From Caldalkalibacillus salinus (GTDB taxonomy: Bacteria > Bacillota > Bacilli > Caldalkalibacillales > JCM-10596), in the NCBI RefSeq assembly GCF_016745835.1, contig NZ_JAERVL010000001.1:248001-312000 (forward strand): a stretch of DNA of 64,000 bases, given 5' to 3'. Shown piece after piece: positions 8,188 through 16,497 of the stretch (its first letter is position 1; each line of letters opens with the position of its first letter). The translations under genes were made by a program, and so were the position numbers. The notes under the pieces are model-generated. The model had not been told where the DNA came from. It saw only the letters and a program-made list of their open reading frames with translations, and did not search any database.

Positions 8188-9333
8188 ATGTTAGAATTTG
8201 ATATGGATATGCAATCATTAGCTCAAATTAAAGTGATCGGTGTAGGTGGTGGCGGTAGTAATGCTGTTAATCGTATGATTGAAAACGGCGTACAAGGTGT
8301 CGATTTCATTGCAGTCAATACGGATGCCCAGGCACTACACTTATCAAAAGCGGAGCACCGACTACAAATCGGAGAGAAACTCACACGCGGGCTTGGGGCA
8401 GGAGCAAACCCGGAAGTAGGCAAAAAAGCTGCTGAAGAAAGCCGTGAACAACTTGAAAGTGTATTAAAAGGTGCGGATATGGTGTTTGTTACGGCTGGAA
8501 TGGGAGGGGGAACTGGAACTGGAGCTGCCCCCGTGATCGCCGAAGTAGCTAAGGAACTTGGTGCGCTTACAGTGGGCGTTGTGACTCGGCCTTTCACATT
8601 TGAAGGGAGAAGGAGATCAACACATGCACACGCTGGAATAGAAGCGCTAAAAGAAAAAGTGGACACCCTCATCGTCATCCCAAATGACCGTCTTTTAGAG
8701 ATCGTAGATAAAAATACACCTATGTTAGAAGCATTTAGAGAAGCTGATAACGTGTTACGACAAGGGGTACAAGGTATTTCTGACCTCATCGCTGTTCCTG
8801 GGCTTATTAACCTAGATTTTGCTGATGTGAAAACAATCATGACTGAAAAAGGATCTGCCTTAATGGGAATCGGGGTTGCCACTGGTGAAAGCCGGGCAAC
8901 AGAGGCCGCTAAGAAAGCGATCTGCTCACCATTATTAGAAACGTCTATCGATGGGGCTAAAGGTGTCTTAATGAACATTACTGGTGGCTCTAACCTTTCC
9001 CTGTACGAGGTTAATGAAGCGGCCGATATTGTCGCTTCCTCTTCAGACCCCGAGGTCAATATGATTTTCGGTGCCGTCATTAACGAAGAGCTGAAGGATG
9101 AAATCGTGGTGACCGTGATCGCCACTGGGTTTGAGGAGGCTCAGGCACAACAGCCTGGCAATCGAGTGGGAGGCGGACTAGCAGGAAAAGCCGCCCCACA
9201 ACAACAACAACAACAGCAACAGCCAAAAGTTGAAACTGAAAATGTCAAAGGACAATATGGTGGAGGCACGACATCGTTTGATGAAAGTGACCTTGATATC
9301 CCTACCTTTTTAAGAAATCGAAATAGACGGTAA
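8188..9333 (+). CDS. ftsZ: cell division protein FtsZ
   Basis: Tubulin-like GTPase that forms the Z ring. The 381-residue protein has [13 protein letters not shown] (18-30), the tubulin signature [12 protein letters not shown] (about 104-115), the T7 synergy loop NLDFADVK, and the C-terminal peptide [14 protein letters not shown], which binds FtsA, SepF and others. The variable linker includes a run of eight glutamines (near 339-346) coded by mixed CAA/CAG. ATG preceded by TTAGGAGGAAC. A strong terminator follows. Confidence 0.98.
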   Translation: MLEFDMDMQSLAQIKVIGVGGGGSNAVNRMIENGVQGVDFIAVNTDAQALHLSKAEHRLQIGEKLTRGLGAGANPEVGKKAAEESREQLESVLKGADMVFVTAGMGGGTGTGAAPVIAEVAKELGALTVGVVTRPFTFEGRRRSTHAHAGIEALKEKVDTLIVIPNDRLLEIVDKNTPMLEAFREADNVLRQGVQGISDLIAVPGLINLDFADVKTIMTEKGSALMGIGVATGESRATEAAKKAICSPLLETSIDGAKGVLMNITGGSNLSLYEVNEAADIVASSSDPEVNMIFGAVINEELKDEIVVTVIATGFEEAQAQQPGNRVGGGLAGKAAPQQQQQQQQPKVETENVKGQYGGGTTSFDESDLDIPTFLRNRNRR

Positions 9334-9379
9334 CAGATACTGAATCTGTCCGCATTGTCATATAAGTAATACTGTTGTG

Positions 9380-9420
9380 AAAAGGTTCTAGCTACGGACG
9401 ACGTGGCTAGAACCTTTTTT
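9380..9420 (+). terminator. terminator of the division cluster after ftsZ
   Basis: AAAAGGTTCTAGC (9380-9392) pairs with GCTAGAACCTTTT (9406-9418); the stem can extend by TACG/CGTG, and a T-run follows. This ends the ftsA-ftsZ transcript before asnB. Confidence 0.88.
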
Positions 9421-9515
9421 CATTAACAAGGCACATTTCTATTTTGAGCTGAATATGGTGTACACATAGGCATTAACCTAGCATATAGAAACAGAGGATA
9501 GGGGTGGTGATTGAC

Positions 9516-11366
9516 GTGTGTGGCATAACAGGGTGGATTGATTGGCGAGAGAACATTTCTAACCGTGAACCAACGTTACATCACATGGCTTTACAGTTAT
9601 CAAAAAGAGGACCCGATGCACTCAATACGTTTATATCAACTCATGTTGGCTTTGGACATACTCGACTGGTTGTCGTGGATCCAGATGGCGGTTGTCAACC
9701 GATGAGACGCACGTTTCAGGAGCACGAATACACGATCGTCTACAACGGTGAACTGTATAATACTGAGGACCTGCGCAAAGAATTAATGCTCAAAGGACAT
9801 ACGTTTCAATCTCATTCAGACACAGAAGTATTAGTGACTTCCTATATTGAATGGGGACCGTCTTGTGTAGAGAAACTAAATGGGATTTTTGCCTTTGCCA
9901 TTTGGGATGAAAAAGAACAACGTGTATATCTAGCGAGGGACAGATTAGGTGTAAAACCTCTTTTCTTCGCAAGACAGGAGAGCAGGTTACTTTTCGGTTC
10001 GGAAATCAAAGCGTTACTCGCTCATCCAGCTATAAGTCCAAATATTGACAGAGAGGGTATAGCTGAGGTTCTAGGTTTAGGCCCGTCGAGAACCCCGGGT
10101 CACGGGGTTTTTAAGGGAATAGATGAACTTCGTCCTGCGCATTATATGATCTTTGATCGACAAGGACTACAAATCAAAAGATATTGGCAAGTTAAAAGCC
10201 ATCCTCATACGGATAGCTTAGAAGATACGACTGAACGCGTTCGAGCCTTGTTACAAGACGCGATCGAAAGACAGCTCGTGGCCGATGTCCCTGTATGTAC
10301 TTTTCTTTCGGGTGGTGTTGACTCAAGTGCCATCACAGCTTTTGCGGCTCATTCGTTCCAAAAAGAACGTAAAGGCGTCCTGCATACTTATTCCATAGAT
10401 TACGCTGATAATGATCGCTTTTTCACAGCAAATGATTATCAGCCCGATTCTGATGAGCCGTTTATCCAAAAAATGTCCTCCTATATAGGGAATCAACACA
10501 GTACCAAACTGATTCATATGAACCAGTTAATAGAATATCTTAAAAATGCCGTGCGAGCACGAGATTTACCGGGCATGGCCGATATCGACTCGTCTTTACT
10601 ATGGTTTTGTGAACAGGTGAGAGCAGAAGCGACCGTCGCCTTATCTGGTGAATGTGCCGATGAGATCTTTGGAGGTTACCCATGGTTCCATGATGAGGAA
10701 TTAATGGCCCGTGAAGGTTTTCCGTGGATGCATGCTTTAGAAGAAAGGCAACGTTTGCTGAAGCATGATTGGCACAAGAGATTAGACCTAAAAGAATACG
10801 CAAAAAGTCAATACAACAAATCTCTTGCTGAAGTACCTAGGTTAGAAGGTGAGACACCACAAGAAGCAAGACGCAGAGAGTTGTTTTACCTGAACGTGAT
10901 TTGGTTCATGACAACGTTATTAGATCGGAAAGATAGAATGAGTATGGCAGCTAGCCTTGAAGTTCGTGTCCCTTTTGCTGATCATCGATTAATTGAATAC
11001 GTATGGAATATTCCTTGGGAAATGAAAATGGTCGATCAGAAGGAAAAAGGCATTTTACGCCGAGCATTGAGAGGGGTATTGCCCGATGAGGTTCTCTATC
11101 GTAAAAAAAGCCCTTACCCTAAGACACACCACCCCGAATATACTGCTGCGGTGAGGGCTTGGCTAGAGAAGATCATTGACGACAAAGATTGTCGTATATT
11201 GGAAATCATGGACCGTCAAGCCATTGAAGATTTGATACAGAGCCATGGCACAAAGTTTAAACGTCCGTGGTTTGGTCAATTAATGACAGGACCTCAAGTA
11301 ATGGCCAATATCTGTCAGATCGACACCTGGCTACGAGCGTATGATATTAATATCGACACAGCGTAA
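9516..11366 (+). CDS. asnB: asparagine synthase (glutamine-hydrolysing)
   Basis: Converts aspartate, glutamine and ATP to asparagine and glutamate. The GTG at 9516 is chosen because it gives Met-Cys, the N-terminal nucleophile Cys2 required in class II amidotransferases (MCGITGW), and GGGGTGGTGA lies at the right distance; a GTG at 9504 would bury the cysteine. The 616 residues hold an N-terminal glutaminase (KRGPDA, FGHTRL, YNGELYN, SDTEVL) and a synthetase domain with the PP-loop SGGVDSS (265-271) and SGECADEIFGGYP. Length is close to B. subtilis AsnO/AsnB. It stands alone between two terminators, so it is likely transcribed by itself; no confident promoter was seen. Confidence 0.92.
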   Translation: MCGITGWIDWRENISNREPTLHHMALQLSKRGPDALNTFISTHVGFGHTRLVVVDPDGGCQPMRRTFQEHEYTIVYNGELYNTEDLRKELMLKGHTFQSHSDTEVLVTSYIEWGPSCVEKLNGIFAFAIWDEKEQRVYLARDRLGVKPLFFARQESRLLFGSEIKALLAHPAISPNIDREGIAEVLGLGPSRTPGHGVFKGIDELRPAHYMIFDRQGLQIKRYWQVKSHPHTDSLEDTTERVRALLQDAIERQLVADVPVCTFLSGGVDSSAITAFAAHSFQKERKGVLHTYSIDYADNDRFFTANDYQPDSDEPFIQKMSSYIGNQHSTKLIHMNQLIEYLKNAVRARDLPGMADIDSSLLWFCEQVRAEATVALSGECADEIFGGYPWFHDEELMAREGFPWMHALEERQRLLKHDWHKRLDLKEYAKSQYNKSLAEVPRLEGETPQEARRRELFYLNVIWFMTTLLDRKDRMSMAASLEVRVPFADHRLIEYVWNIPWEMKMVDQKEKGILRRALRGVLPDEVLYRKKSPYPKTHHPEYTAAVRAWLEKIIDDKDCRILEIMDRQAIEDLIQSHGTKFKRPWFGQLMTGPQVMANICQIDTWLRAYDINIDTA

Positions 11367-11404
11367 TTGTAAGACTACAGCATAAATGACACACGTTCAA
11401 TACT

Positions 11405-11444
11405 AAAAGACCTGTTGTGTGGAATAAAACACAACAGGTCTTTT
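11405..11444. terminator. bidirectional terminator between asnB and argS
   Basis: A perfect 16-bp stem: AAAAGACCTGTTGTGT (11405-11420), 8-nt loop, complement 11429-11444. A-rich and T-rich flanks on the two sides suit termination of both convergent genes. Confidence 0.9.
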
Positions 11445-11474
11445 CATTTGGTGCCCTGCAAACGGATAGTACTG

Positions 11475-13169
11475 CTAGATCTGATGTGGTGCTTTAATCG
11501 TTAACATAGATAAACCGTGCTCAAGGATTTCCGCCGCTTTATACGCTAAGGTTAGCTTTGCCTGTTGCTCCGCTTCGTCCTCTACAAAGAAACGCTCGTT
11601 AGCATAATAACGGTTGAATAATTGACAGATGTCTAAGAGATACTTCGCCACTTGGGAAGGATCATTTTTTTTCGTTGTTTCCACTAGGACCTGTGGATAC
11701 TGCTCAATAGCAAAGATAATGTCCCAAGCAAGGTCGGATTGATAGACGGCATGGGGCGTACTTTCAAAAGTGTCGGAACCTGCCCGTCTTAATAAACTTC
11801 TCATTCTTGCGTGTGTGTATTGGACGTAAGGCCCTGTTTTGCCTTCAAAATTAAAGGCTTCATCCCACTTAAAGTCGATCTCATGTGTACGATGGTGTTT
11901 CAAATCGTTAAAGACGATGGCGCCGACACCAATCGCTTCAGCGACTTCATCTTTATTCTCCAGACTAGGATTTTTCTCTTCTACAATATATTTCGCTTTA
12001 TCAATGGCAGCGTTGAGAACTTCATCTAGAAGGACTCCTTTTCCTTTACGAGTCGAGCCCACTTCACCTTCAATTTTCATAATACCGAAGGGGAGATGTT
12101 CACAAGACTGTCCAAACTCGTAGCCCATCTTCTCAACAACAGAGAAGACCTGCTGAAAGTGTAACGCTTGTCTCTGATCGACGACATATAACATCTTTTC
12201 CGGATTAAACTTCTTGCCACGATATAGTGCAGCGGCGATATCTCTTGTGGCATAAATGGATGTTCCGTCACGTTTTTGGATAATACACGGTGGGATATTC
12301 TGTTCATCCAGAGAAACAACGAGAGCCCCTTCACTCTCTTCAAGTAAGTCTTTTTCCTTCAGTTCAGCGAGTACGTCATCCATCTTGTTGGAATAAAAAC
12401 TTTCACCTAACACATGATCAAATTCCACGCCGAGAAGATCGTATATTTTATTAAATTCTTTTAGGCTCTCTTCCCCGAACCATTTCCATAAGCGTACGGC
12501 CTGCTCGTCGCCGTCTTCTAACTTTTTAAACCACGCCCGTCCTTCGTCCTCGAGACTTGAATCATTTTCTGCCTCTTCATGGAATTTCACATATAATGCG
12601 ACTAGTTCCGTAATCGGGTCTGCTTTTACTTTCTCCTCGTTACCCCATTTCACATAGGCGGCAATAAGCTTACCAAACTGAGTCCCCCAGTCACCAACGT
12701 GGTTGATACGTTCCACTTGATAACCTAACGCACCATACACATTAGCCAGGGCCTGACCGATCATGGTTGAACGGATGTGATAAAGCTTAAAGTGTTTGGC
12801 AATGTTAGGTGCGGAATACTCCACAACAATGCTTTTATCTTTGCCGACCTTCACTTCTTCTAATTGTTGATCAATGCGTGTGTTAATGACCTTAGCGGTG
12901 TAAGCTTGACGATCAAAGAAGAAGTTAACATAAGGACCCGCTTGTACGACCTCTTTTATACCGTTTTTTTCAAGGTGTGTAGCGTCCAGTTTGGAGACGA
13001 TATCCTCTGCAATTTTAGGTGGTGCCTGGCGATAGACCTTTGCCAATTGAAAGCATGGAAAAGCAACGTCCCCCTGTTCACGGGTAGGGGGCGTTTCTAG
13101 CAGTTGTGTCATGTTGTCTATAGGTAAATCGACGACACCCTTCAAAACCTCAACGACCTGTTGTTTCAT
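11475..13169 (-). CDS. argS: arginyl-tRNA synthetase (ArgRS2-type) with altered class I motifs
   Basis: Resembles the shorter Bacillus ArgRS2 lineage (about 560 residues): 564 residues from the ATG at 13169, which follows GGAAGGA; the TTG at 13175 is less likely. The N-terminal Add-1 domain, the catalytic Rossmann fold with EYSAPNIAK (117-125), NHVGDWGTQFGK, the SIYATRDIAAALYR segment, and the C-terminal anticodon domain with TGPYVQYTHARM are all present. The HIGH position (normally H-x-G-H) reads KLYH (128-131), losing the first histidine and the glycine. The KMSK region reads EVGSTRKGKG (about 368-377). KMSK variation is common in ArgRS; loss of the HIGH glycine is not expected. It may be an active variant or a paralogue with reduced or changed activity; another argS elsewhere would be informative. 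Single gene, opposite strand to its neighbours. Confidence 0.85.
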   Translation of the reverse strand: MKQQVVEVLKGVVDLPIDNMTQLLETPPTREQGDVAFPCFQLAKVYRQAPPKIAEDIVSKLDATHLEKNGIKEVVQAGPYVNFFFDRQAYTAKVINTRIDQQLEEVKVGKDKSIVVEYSAPNIAKHFKLYHIRSTMIGQALANVYGALGYQVERINHVGDWGTQFGKLIAAYVKWGNEEKVKADPITELVALYVKFHEEAENDSSLEDEGRAWFKKLEDGDEQAVRLWKWFGEESLKEFNKIYDLLGVEFDHVLGESFYSNKMDDVLAELKEKDLLEESEGALVVSLDEQNIPPCIIQKRDGTSIYATRDIAAALYRGKKFNPEKMLYVVDQRQALHFQQVFSVVEKMGYEFGQSCEHLPFGIMKIEGEVGSTRKGKGVLLDEVLNAAIDKAKYIVEEKNPSLENKDEVAEAIGVGAIVFNDLKHHRTHEIDFKWDEAFNFEGKTGPYVQYTHARMRSLLRRAGSDTFESTPHAVYQSDLAWDIIFAIEQYPQVLVETTKKNDPSQVAKYLLDICQLFNRYYANERFFVEDEAEQQAKLTLAYKAAEILEHGLSMLTIKAPHQI

Positions 13170-13234
13170 ATGCAATCCTTCCTAACGTAAAGAATCAGTT
13201 CTACTAAGCTTTTATTATACATAACATGGAAAAG

Positions 13235-13324
13235 TTCGACAACATAACTAGAATGGATTCGCTAAAAAAATTGAGGACAAGTAGGCAAGATTCAACAAGT
13301 TTTGGAATATAGATAAGATATACT
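13235..13324 (+). promoter_or_regulatory. spoIIG-type promoter with Spo0A boxes
   Basis: TTCAAC (13291-13296) and TATACT (13319-13324) are separated by exactly 22 nt, the unusual spacing known for the Spo0A-activated spoIIG promoter of B. subtilis. TTCGACA (13235-13241, the complement of the 0A box TGTCGAA) lies upstream, and TTCAACA (13291-13297) overlaps the -35 element. The site is in the gap between the divergent argS and spoIIGA. Confidence 0.65.
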
Positions 13325-13354
13325 GTGTTCATCCCAAAACAAGGAGCCTGTGAG

Positions 13355-14281
13355 ATGTATTTATATCTCGATCTTATTTGGCTACTCAATTTCTTCATCG
13401 ACTACTTGCTTTTATGGATGACAGGGTATTTTCGAAAAATCCCCTTAAAAAAGAGCAGATTAGTCCTAGCTTCCGCCATTGGTTCGTCGTACGTGTTTAT
13501 ACTCTTTTTACCACCCTTGAGTTCGTATTATACCTTTTTGAGTAAAATTGTACTCTCCCTGGTCATCGTGAGTGTGGCGTTTGGCTTTGGAAACTTTCAA
13601 CGTTTTATACAGGCCTTCCTTATGTTTTATTTTGTATCATTTGTCACGGGTGGCGGTATTTTGGCCATCCATTCAATGTTACAAACAAATCATGAAGTCA
13701 TGCAAGGAATTTTATCGACGCAGTCTGGAGGGGTTGGAGATCCTGTGTCTTGGTTGTTTGTCATCATCGGGTTTATGGCCATGTACGGGCTGACGAAATC
13801 CAGATGGCATCAATTAGAGATAACCAAAGCAAAGGAGGGAGTTTTAGCAGACGTGAGGATACGAATGGGAGAGCATGAGATCTCATGTACGGGATTAATT
13901 GACACGGGCAATCAGTTACATGATCCGTTAACGAAGATGCCAGTCATGATGCTCCAGTTAGATACCCTCAAGCCGCTCTTACCTGACTCAGTCGTGACGC
14001 TTGTAGAACAAGAAAAGGTGGGTGAGTGGCAAGGTGTTGATAGTGAAACGGAGTGGGCTGAACGTTTACGTATTATTCCGTACAGGGGTGTCAGACAAGG
14101 ACTAGAGTTGATGGCAGCAATTAAGCCTGACAACGTCCAAGTGACGTATGAAGGGAAGACGTATGACGCTTGTCGCGTCCTGATTGGAGTTAACCCCCAG
14201 CCCCTATCTCATGATGGGCAATTTGAAGCGATATTGCACCCAGCACAGTTACAAACTCAGGAGAAGGAGGAGGCGATCTAG
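13355..14281 (+). CDS. spoIIGA: sporulation sigma-E factor-processing peptidase SpoIIGA
   Basis: Membrane-bound aspartic protease that removes the pro-sequence of sigmaE in the mother cell after signalling from the forespore. The ATG at 13355 has AAGGAG eight nt upstream; 308 residues, as in B. subtilis. About five N-terminal membrane helices (residues 1-147) precede a soluble domain with the catalytic LIDTGNQLHDPL; Asp183 falls at the same number as in the B. subtilis enzyme. The stop is directly followed by the ATG of sigE, forming a protease-substrate operon. Confidence 0.94.
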   Translation: MYLYLDLIWLLNFFIDYLLLWMTGYFRKIPLKKSRLVLASAIGSSYVFILFLPPLSSYYTFLSKIVLSLVIVSVAFGFGNFQRFIQAFLMFYFVSFVTGGGILAIHSMLQTNHEVMQGILSTQSGGVGDPVSWLFVIIGFMAMYGLTKSRWHQLEITKAKEGVLADVRIRMGEHEISCTGLIDTGNQLHDPLTKMPVMMLQLDTLKPLLPDSVVTLVEQEKVGEWQGVDSETEWAERLRIIPYRGVRQGLELMAAIKPDNVQVTYEGKTYDACRVLIGVNPQPLSHDGQFEAILHPAQLQTQEKEEAI

Positions 14282-15004
14282 ATGATCAGAAGATGGAAAC
14301 TAAACATCGTGTTACTTTGGTACAAATTATTACTCTTTCTAGGAATAAAGGCAGAAGAGATTTATTACATAGGAGGAAGCGAAGCTTTACCACCGCCCCT
14401 CACTCGTGAAGAAGAGGAACACTTATTATCGAAGTTAAGTACAGGTGATGAGGCTGTTAAATCAATGCTCATCGAGCGTAATTTACGTTTGGTCGTATAT
14501 ATCGCCAGGAAATTTGAGAACACTGGTATCAATATTGAAGATTTGGTGAGTATTGGCACCATCGGTTTAATAAAGGCTGTGAATACTTTTGACCCGGAGA
14601 AAAAAATAAAACTGGCCACCTACGCTTCCCGTTGTATCGAAAATGAAATCCTGATGTTCCTCAGACGCAATAACAAAATTAGAAGTGAAGTTTCCTTTGA
14701 CGAACCACTTAATATAGACTGGGATGGCAACGAACTTCTCTTGTCAGATGTGATGGGTACAGAGAATGACACTATATACAGAGGCATTGAAGAAGAAGTG
14801 GATAAAAAACTCTTATACAAAGCGTTACAAAAACTCACTGAGCGAGAAAAGGTCATTATGGAACTACGGTTTGGATTAGCAGACGGGGAGGAGAAAACAC
14901 AAAAAGATGTGGCTGACATGTTAGGGATATCCCAATCGTACATCTCTCGTTTAGAAAAGCGAATCATTAAACGTTTGAGAAAAGAATTTAATAAAATGAT
15001 TTAG
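14282..15004 (+). CDS. sigE: RNA polymerase sporulation sigma factor SigE (pro-sigmaE)
   Basis: Early mother-cell sigma factor made as an inactive precursor. The 240 residues begin with the hydrophobic, amphipathic pro-sequence ([20 protein letters not shown]...) and the cleavage neighbourhood [12 protein letters not shown] near residues 21-32. Regions 2 ([56 protein letters not shown]) and 4 ([15 protein letters not shown], helix-turn-helix [20 protein letters not shown]) are intact. Translation is probably coupled to spoIIGA. Confidence 0.97.
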   Translation: MIRRWKLNIVLLWYKLLLFLGIKAEEIYYIGGSEALPPPLTREEEEHLLSKLSTGDEAVKSMLIERNLRLVVYIARKFENTGINIEDLVSIGTIGLIKAVNTFDPEKKIKLATYASRCIENEILMFLRRNNKIRSEVSFDEPLNIDWDGNELLLSDVMGTENDTIYRGIEEEVDKKLLYKALQKLTEREKVIMELRFGLADGEEKTQKDVADMLGISQSYISRLEKRIIKRLRKEFNKMI

Positions 15005-15113
15005 CGCATCTTTAAATATAAAGAAAATTTTCACATGCTAAGACAGAAAAAATTTTACCCTTGAAAAACCACCGCTAGACGTTTGATTTGGACGTGTATG
15101 CCCGTTTGACAAC

Positions 15114-15143
15114 TGCATAAATTTTCCCCCTGAGGAGATACTT
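15114..15143 (+). promoter_or_regulatory. sigmaF/sigmaG-type promoter for sigG
   Basis: TGCATA (15114-15119), 14 nt, then GGAGATACTT (15134-15143) fits the forespore sigmaF pattern wGCATA-N14/15-GGnrAnAMTw fully. It lies 39 nt before the sigG start, inside the 177-nt gap after sigE. sigG is known to be transcribed by sigmaF and then by sigmaG itself. No terminator was seen between sigE and sigG, so read-through from spoIIG is possible. Confidence 0.7.
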
Positions 15144-15181
15144 AACAATAACTTGGCACCAACATCAGGAGGGAATGACAG

Positions 15182-15961
15182 ATGACAAGAAACAAAGTAG
15201 AAATCTGCGGAGTGGACACGTCCAAATTACCCGTTTTAAAAAACAAAGAGATGCGTGAACTTTTTGTTCAACTACAGAGTGGAGATTATTCAGCCAGGGA
15301 AAAGCTAGTGAATGGGAATTTAAGACTGGTGTTAAGTGTCATTCAACGCTTTAATAATCGTGGAGAGTATGTAGATGACCTGTTCCAAGTCGGTTGTATA
15401 GGACTTATGAAATCCATCGATAACTTTGACCTTAGTCAGAATGTTAAATTCTCTACCTATGCAGTACCCATGATTATAGGGGAAATTCGCCGATATTTGC
15501 GAGATAATAACCCTATTCGCGTGTCTCGTTCCTTGCGAGATATCGCATATAAAGCGTTACAAGTTCGAGATAACCTAACGAACCTACACAGTCGTGAACC
15601 TACAGTGAATGAAATATCTGAGGAGTTGAATGTACCCAAAGAAGACGTGGTTTTCGCCTTGGATGCCATTCAAGATCCAGTGTCACTATTTGAACCGATT
15701 TATCATGACGGGGGCGATCCCATTTTCGTCATGGACCAGATTAGTGACGAGAAGAACAAGGATATCCAATGGGTAGAGGAAATCGCCCTTAAAGAAGCGA
15801 TGCACCGTTTAAATCACAGAGAGAAAATGATCCTGTCTATGCGTTTTTTCGAAGGCAAAACGCAAATGGAAGTGGCTCAAGAGATAGGCATTTCTCAAGC
15901 GCAAGTCTCACGATTAGAGAAAGCCGCCATCTCCCAAATGCAAAAACATGTACAAACCTAA
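15182..15961 (+). CDS. sigG: RNA polymerase sporulation sigma factor SigG
   Basis: Late forespore sigma factor. 259 residues, usual length, starting at an ATG with AGGAGGGA upstream. The N-terminus MTRNKVEICGVDTSKLPVLK is characteristic of sigmaG, and region 2 (LVNGNLRLVLSVIQRF, LFQVGCIGLMKSIDNFD, FSTYAVPMIIGEIRRYLRD), region 3 and region 4 (EGKTQMEVAQEIGISQAQVS) are complete. It drives late forespore genes such as DPA uptake, SASP and germination functions. Confidence 0.97.
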   Translation: MTRNKVEICGVDTSKLPVLKNKEMRELFVQLQSGDYSAREKLVNGNLRLVLSVIQRFNNRGEYVDDLFQVGCIGLMKSIDNFDLSQNVKFSTYAVPMIIGEIRRYLRDNNPIRVSRSLRDIAYKALQVRDNLTNLHSREPTVNEISEELNVPKEDVVFALDAIQDPVSLFEPIYHDGGDPIFVMDQISDEKNKDIQWVEEIALKEAMHRLNHREKMILSMRFFEGKTQMEVAQEIGISQAQVSRLEKAAISQMQKHVQT

Positions 15962-16028
15962 TGAAAAAGGACATTTTTTAACACCCGTACATATACTAGT
16001 ATAAAGTGATGGTACAGGTGGGATTCCA

Positions 16029-16352
16029 ATGTTGAAAATATCAGAGTTCCAAACCAAGGATGTCGTGAACGTCATGGACGGCAGTAAACTAGGTACTGTA
16101 AGTGATCTGGAGATCAACTTAAAACATGGCCGTGTTGATGCAATTGTGTGTCCAGGACCAGGAAAGTTTTTTGGCTTATTCTCTAGTGGGCAAGATATCG
16201 TGATCCCGTGGAACCAAATTGTAAAAATAGGGTCAGATGTGATCCTTGTCAGACTAGATGAGACACCGTATGCGTTGGACGATAATGAGTCAAAACACAA
16301 GGAGGAACATCACGACCCTCCAGTCTATCGTCCATACTCACATGGAACGTAA
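16029..16352 (+). CDS. ylmC: YlmC/YmxH family PRC-barrel sporulation protein
   Basis: A 107-residue soluble protein whose first 80 residues form a PRC-barrel domain (MLKISEFQTKDVVNVMDGSK, DLEINLKHGRVDAIV, IVIPWNQIVKIGSDVILV). A charged, histidine-rich tail follows. The place right after sigG matches ylmC of B. subtilis; the YlmC/YmxH family is tied to sporulation in endospore formers, but its biochemical role is unknown. The ATG has a weak GGTGGGATT upstream. A strong terminator follows at once. Confidence 0.85.
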   Translation: MLKISEFQTKDVVNVMDGSKLGTVSDLEINLKHGRVDAIVCPGPGKFFGLFSSGQDIVIPWNQIVKIGSDVILVRLDETPYALDDNESKHKEEHHDPPVYRPYSHGT

Positions 16353-16384
16353 AAACGTTACCCCCAGCGGGTAACGTTTTATTT
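16352..16384 (+). terminator. terminator after ylmC
   Basis: AAAACGTTACCC (16352-16363), 5-nt loop, GGGTAACGTTTT (16369-16380), then a T-rich tract. It separates the sigma cassette from the ylmD-divIVA genes. Confidence 0.88.
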
Positions 16385-16497
16385 GTTTTATTTTATTATA
16401 CTCACCTTCCCATAAAATATTGTCTGTGGTTTCTTATTGAGAGTTATGATTGCATTCTGTATGATTGAGAGAGAAACAGTGGAAAGGGGATAGAGAC

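Noticed and set aside
8223-9125. 300-codon ORF antisense to ftsZ
   Set aside because: It is the mirror of a highly conserved gene with strong codon bias; no start signals and a low-complexity S/T/P-rich product.
9196-9231. CAA/CAG run in ftsZ as a microsatellite or contingency locus
   Set aside because: Codons are mixed and it lies in the variable FtsZ linker, which tolerates polyglutamine; no sign of frame-switching function.
15962-16028. sigmaG/E-like promoter (CATATACTA near 15990) before ylmC
   Set aside because: No matching -35 element at an acceptable distance; cannot be separated from chance in an AT-rich gap.
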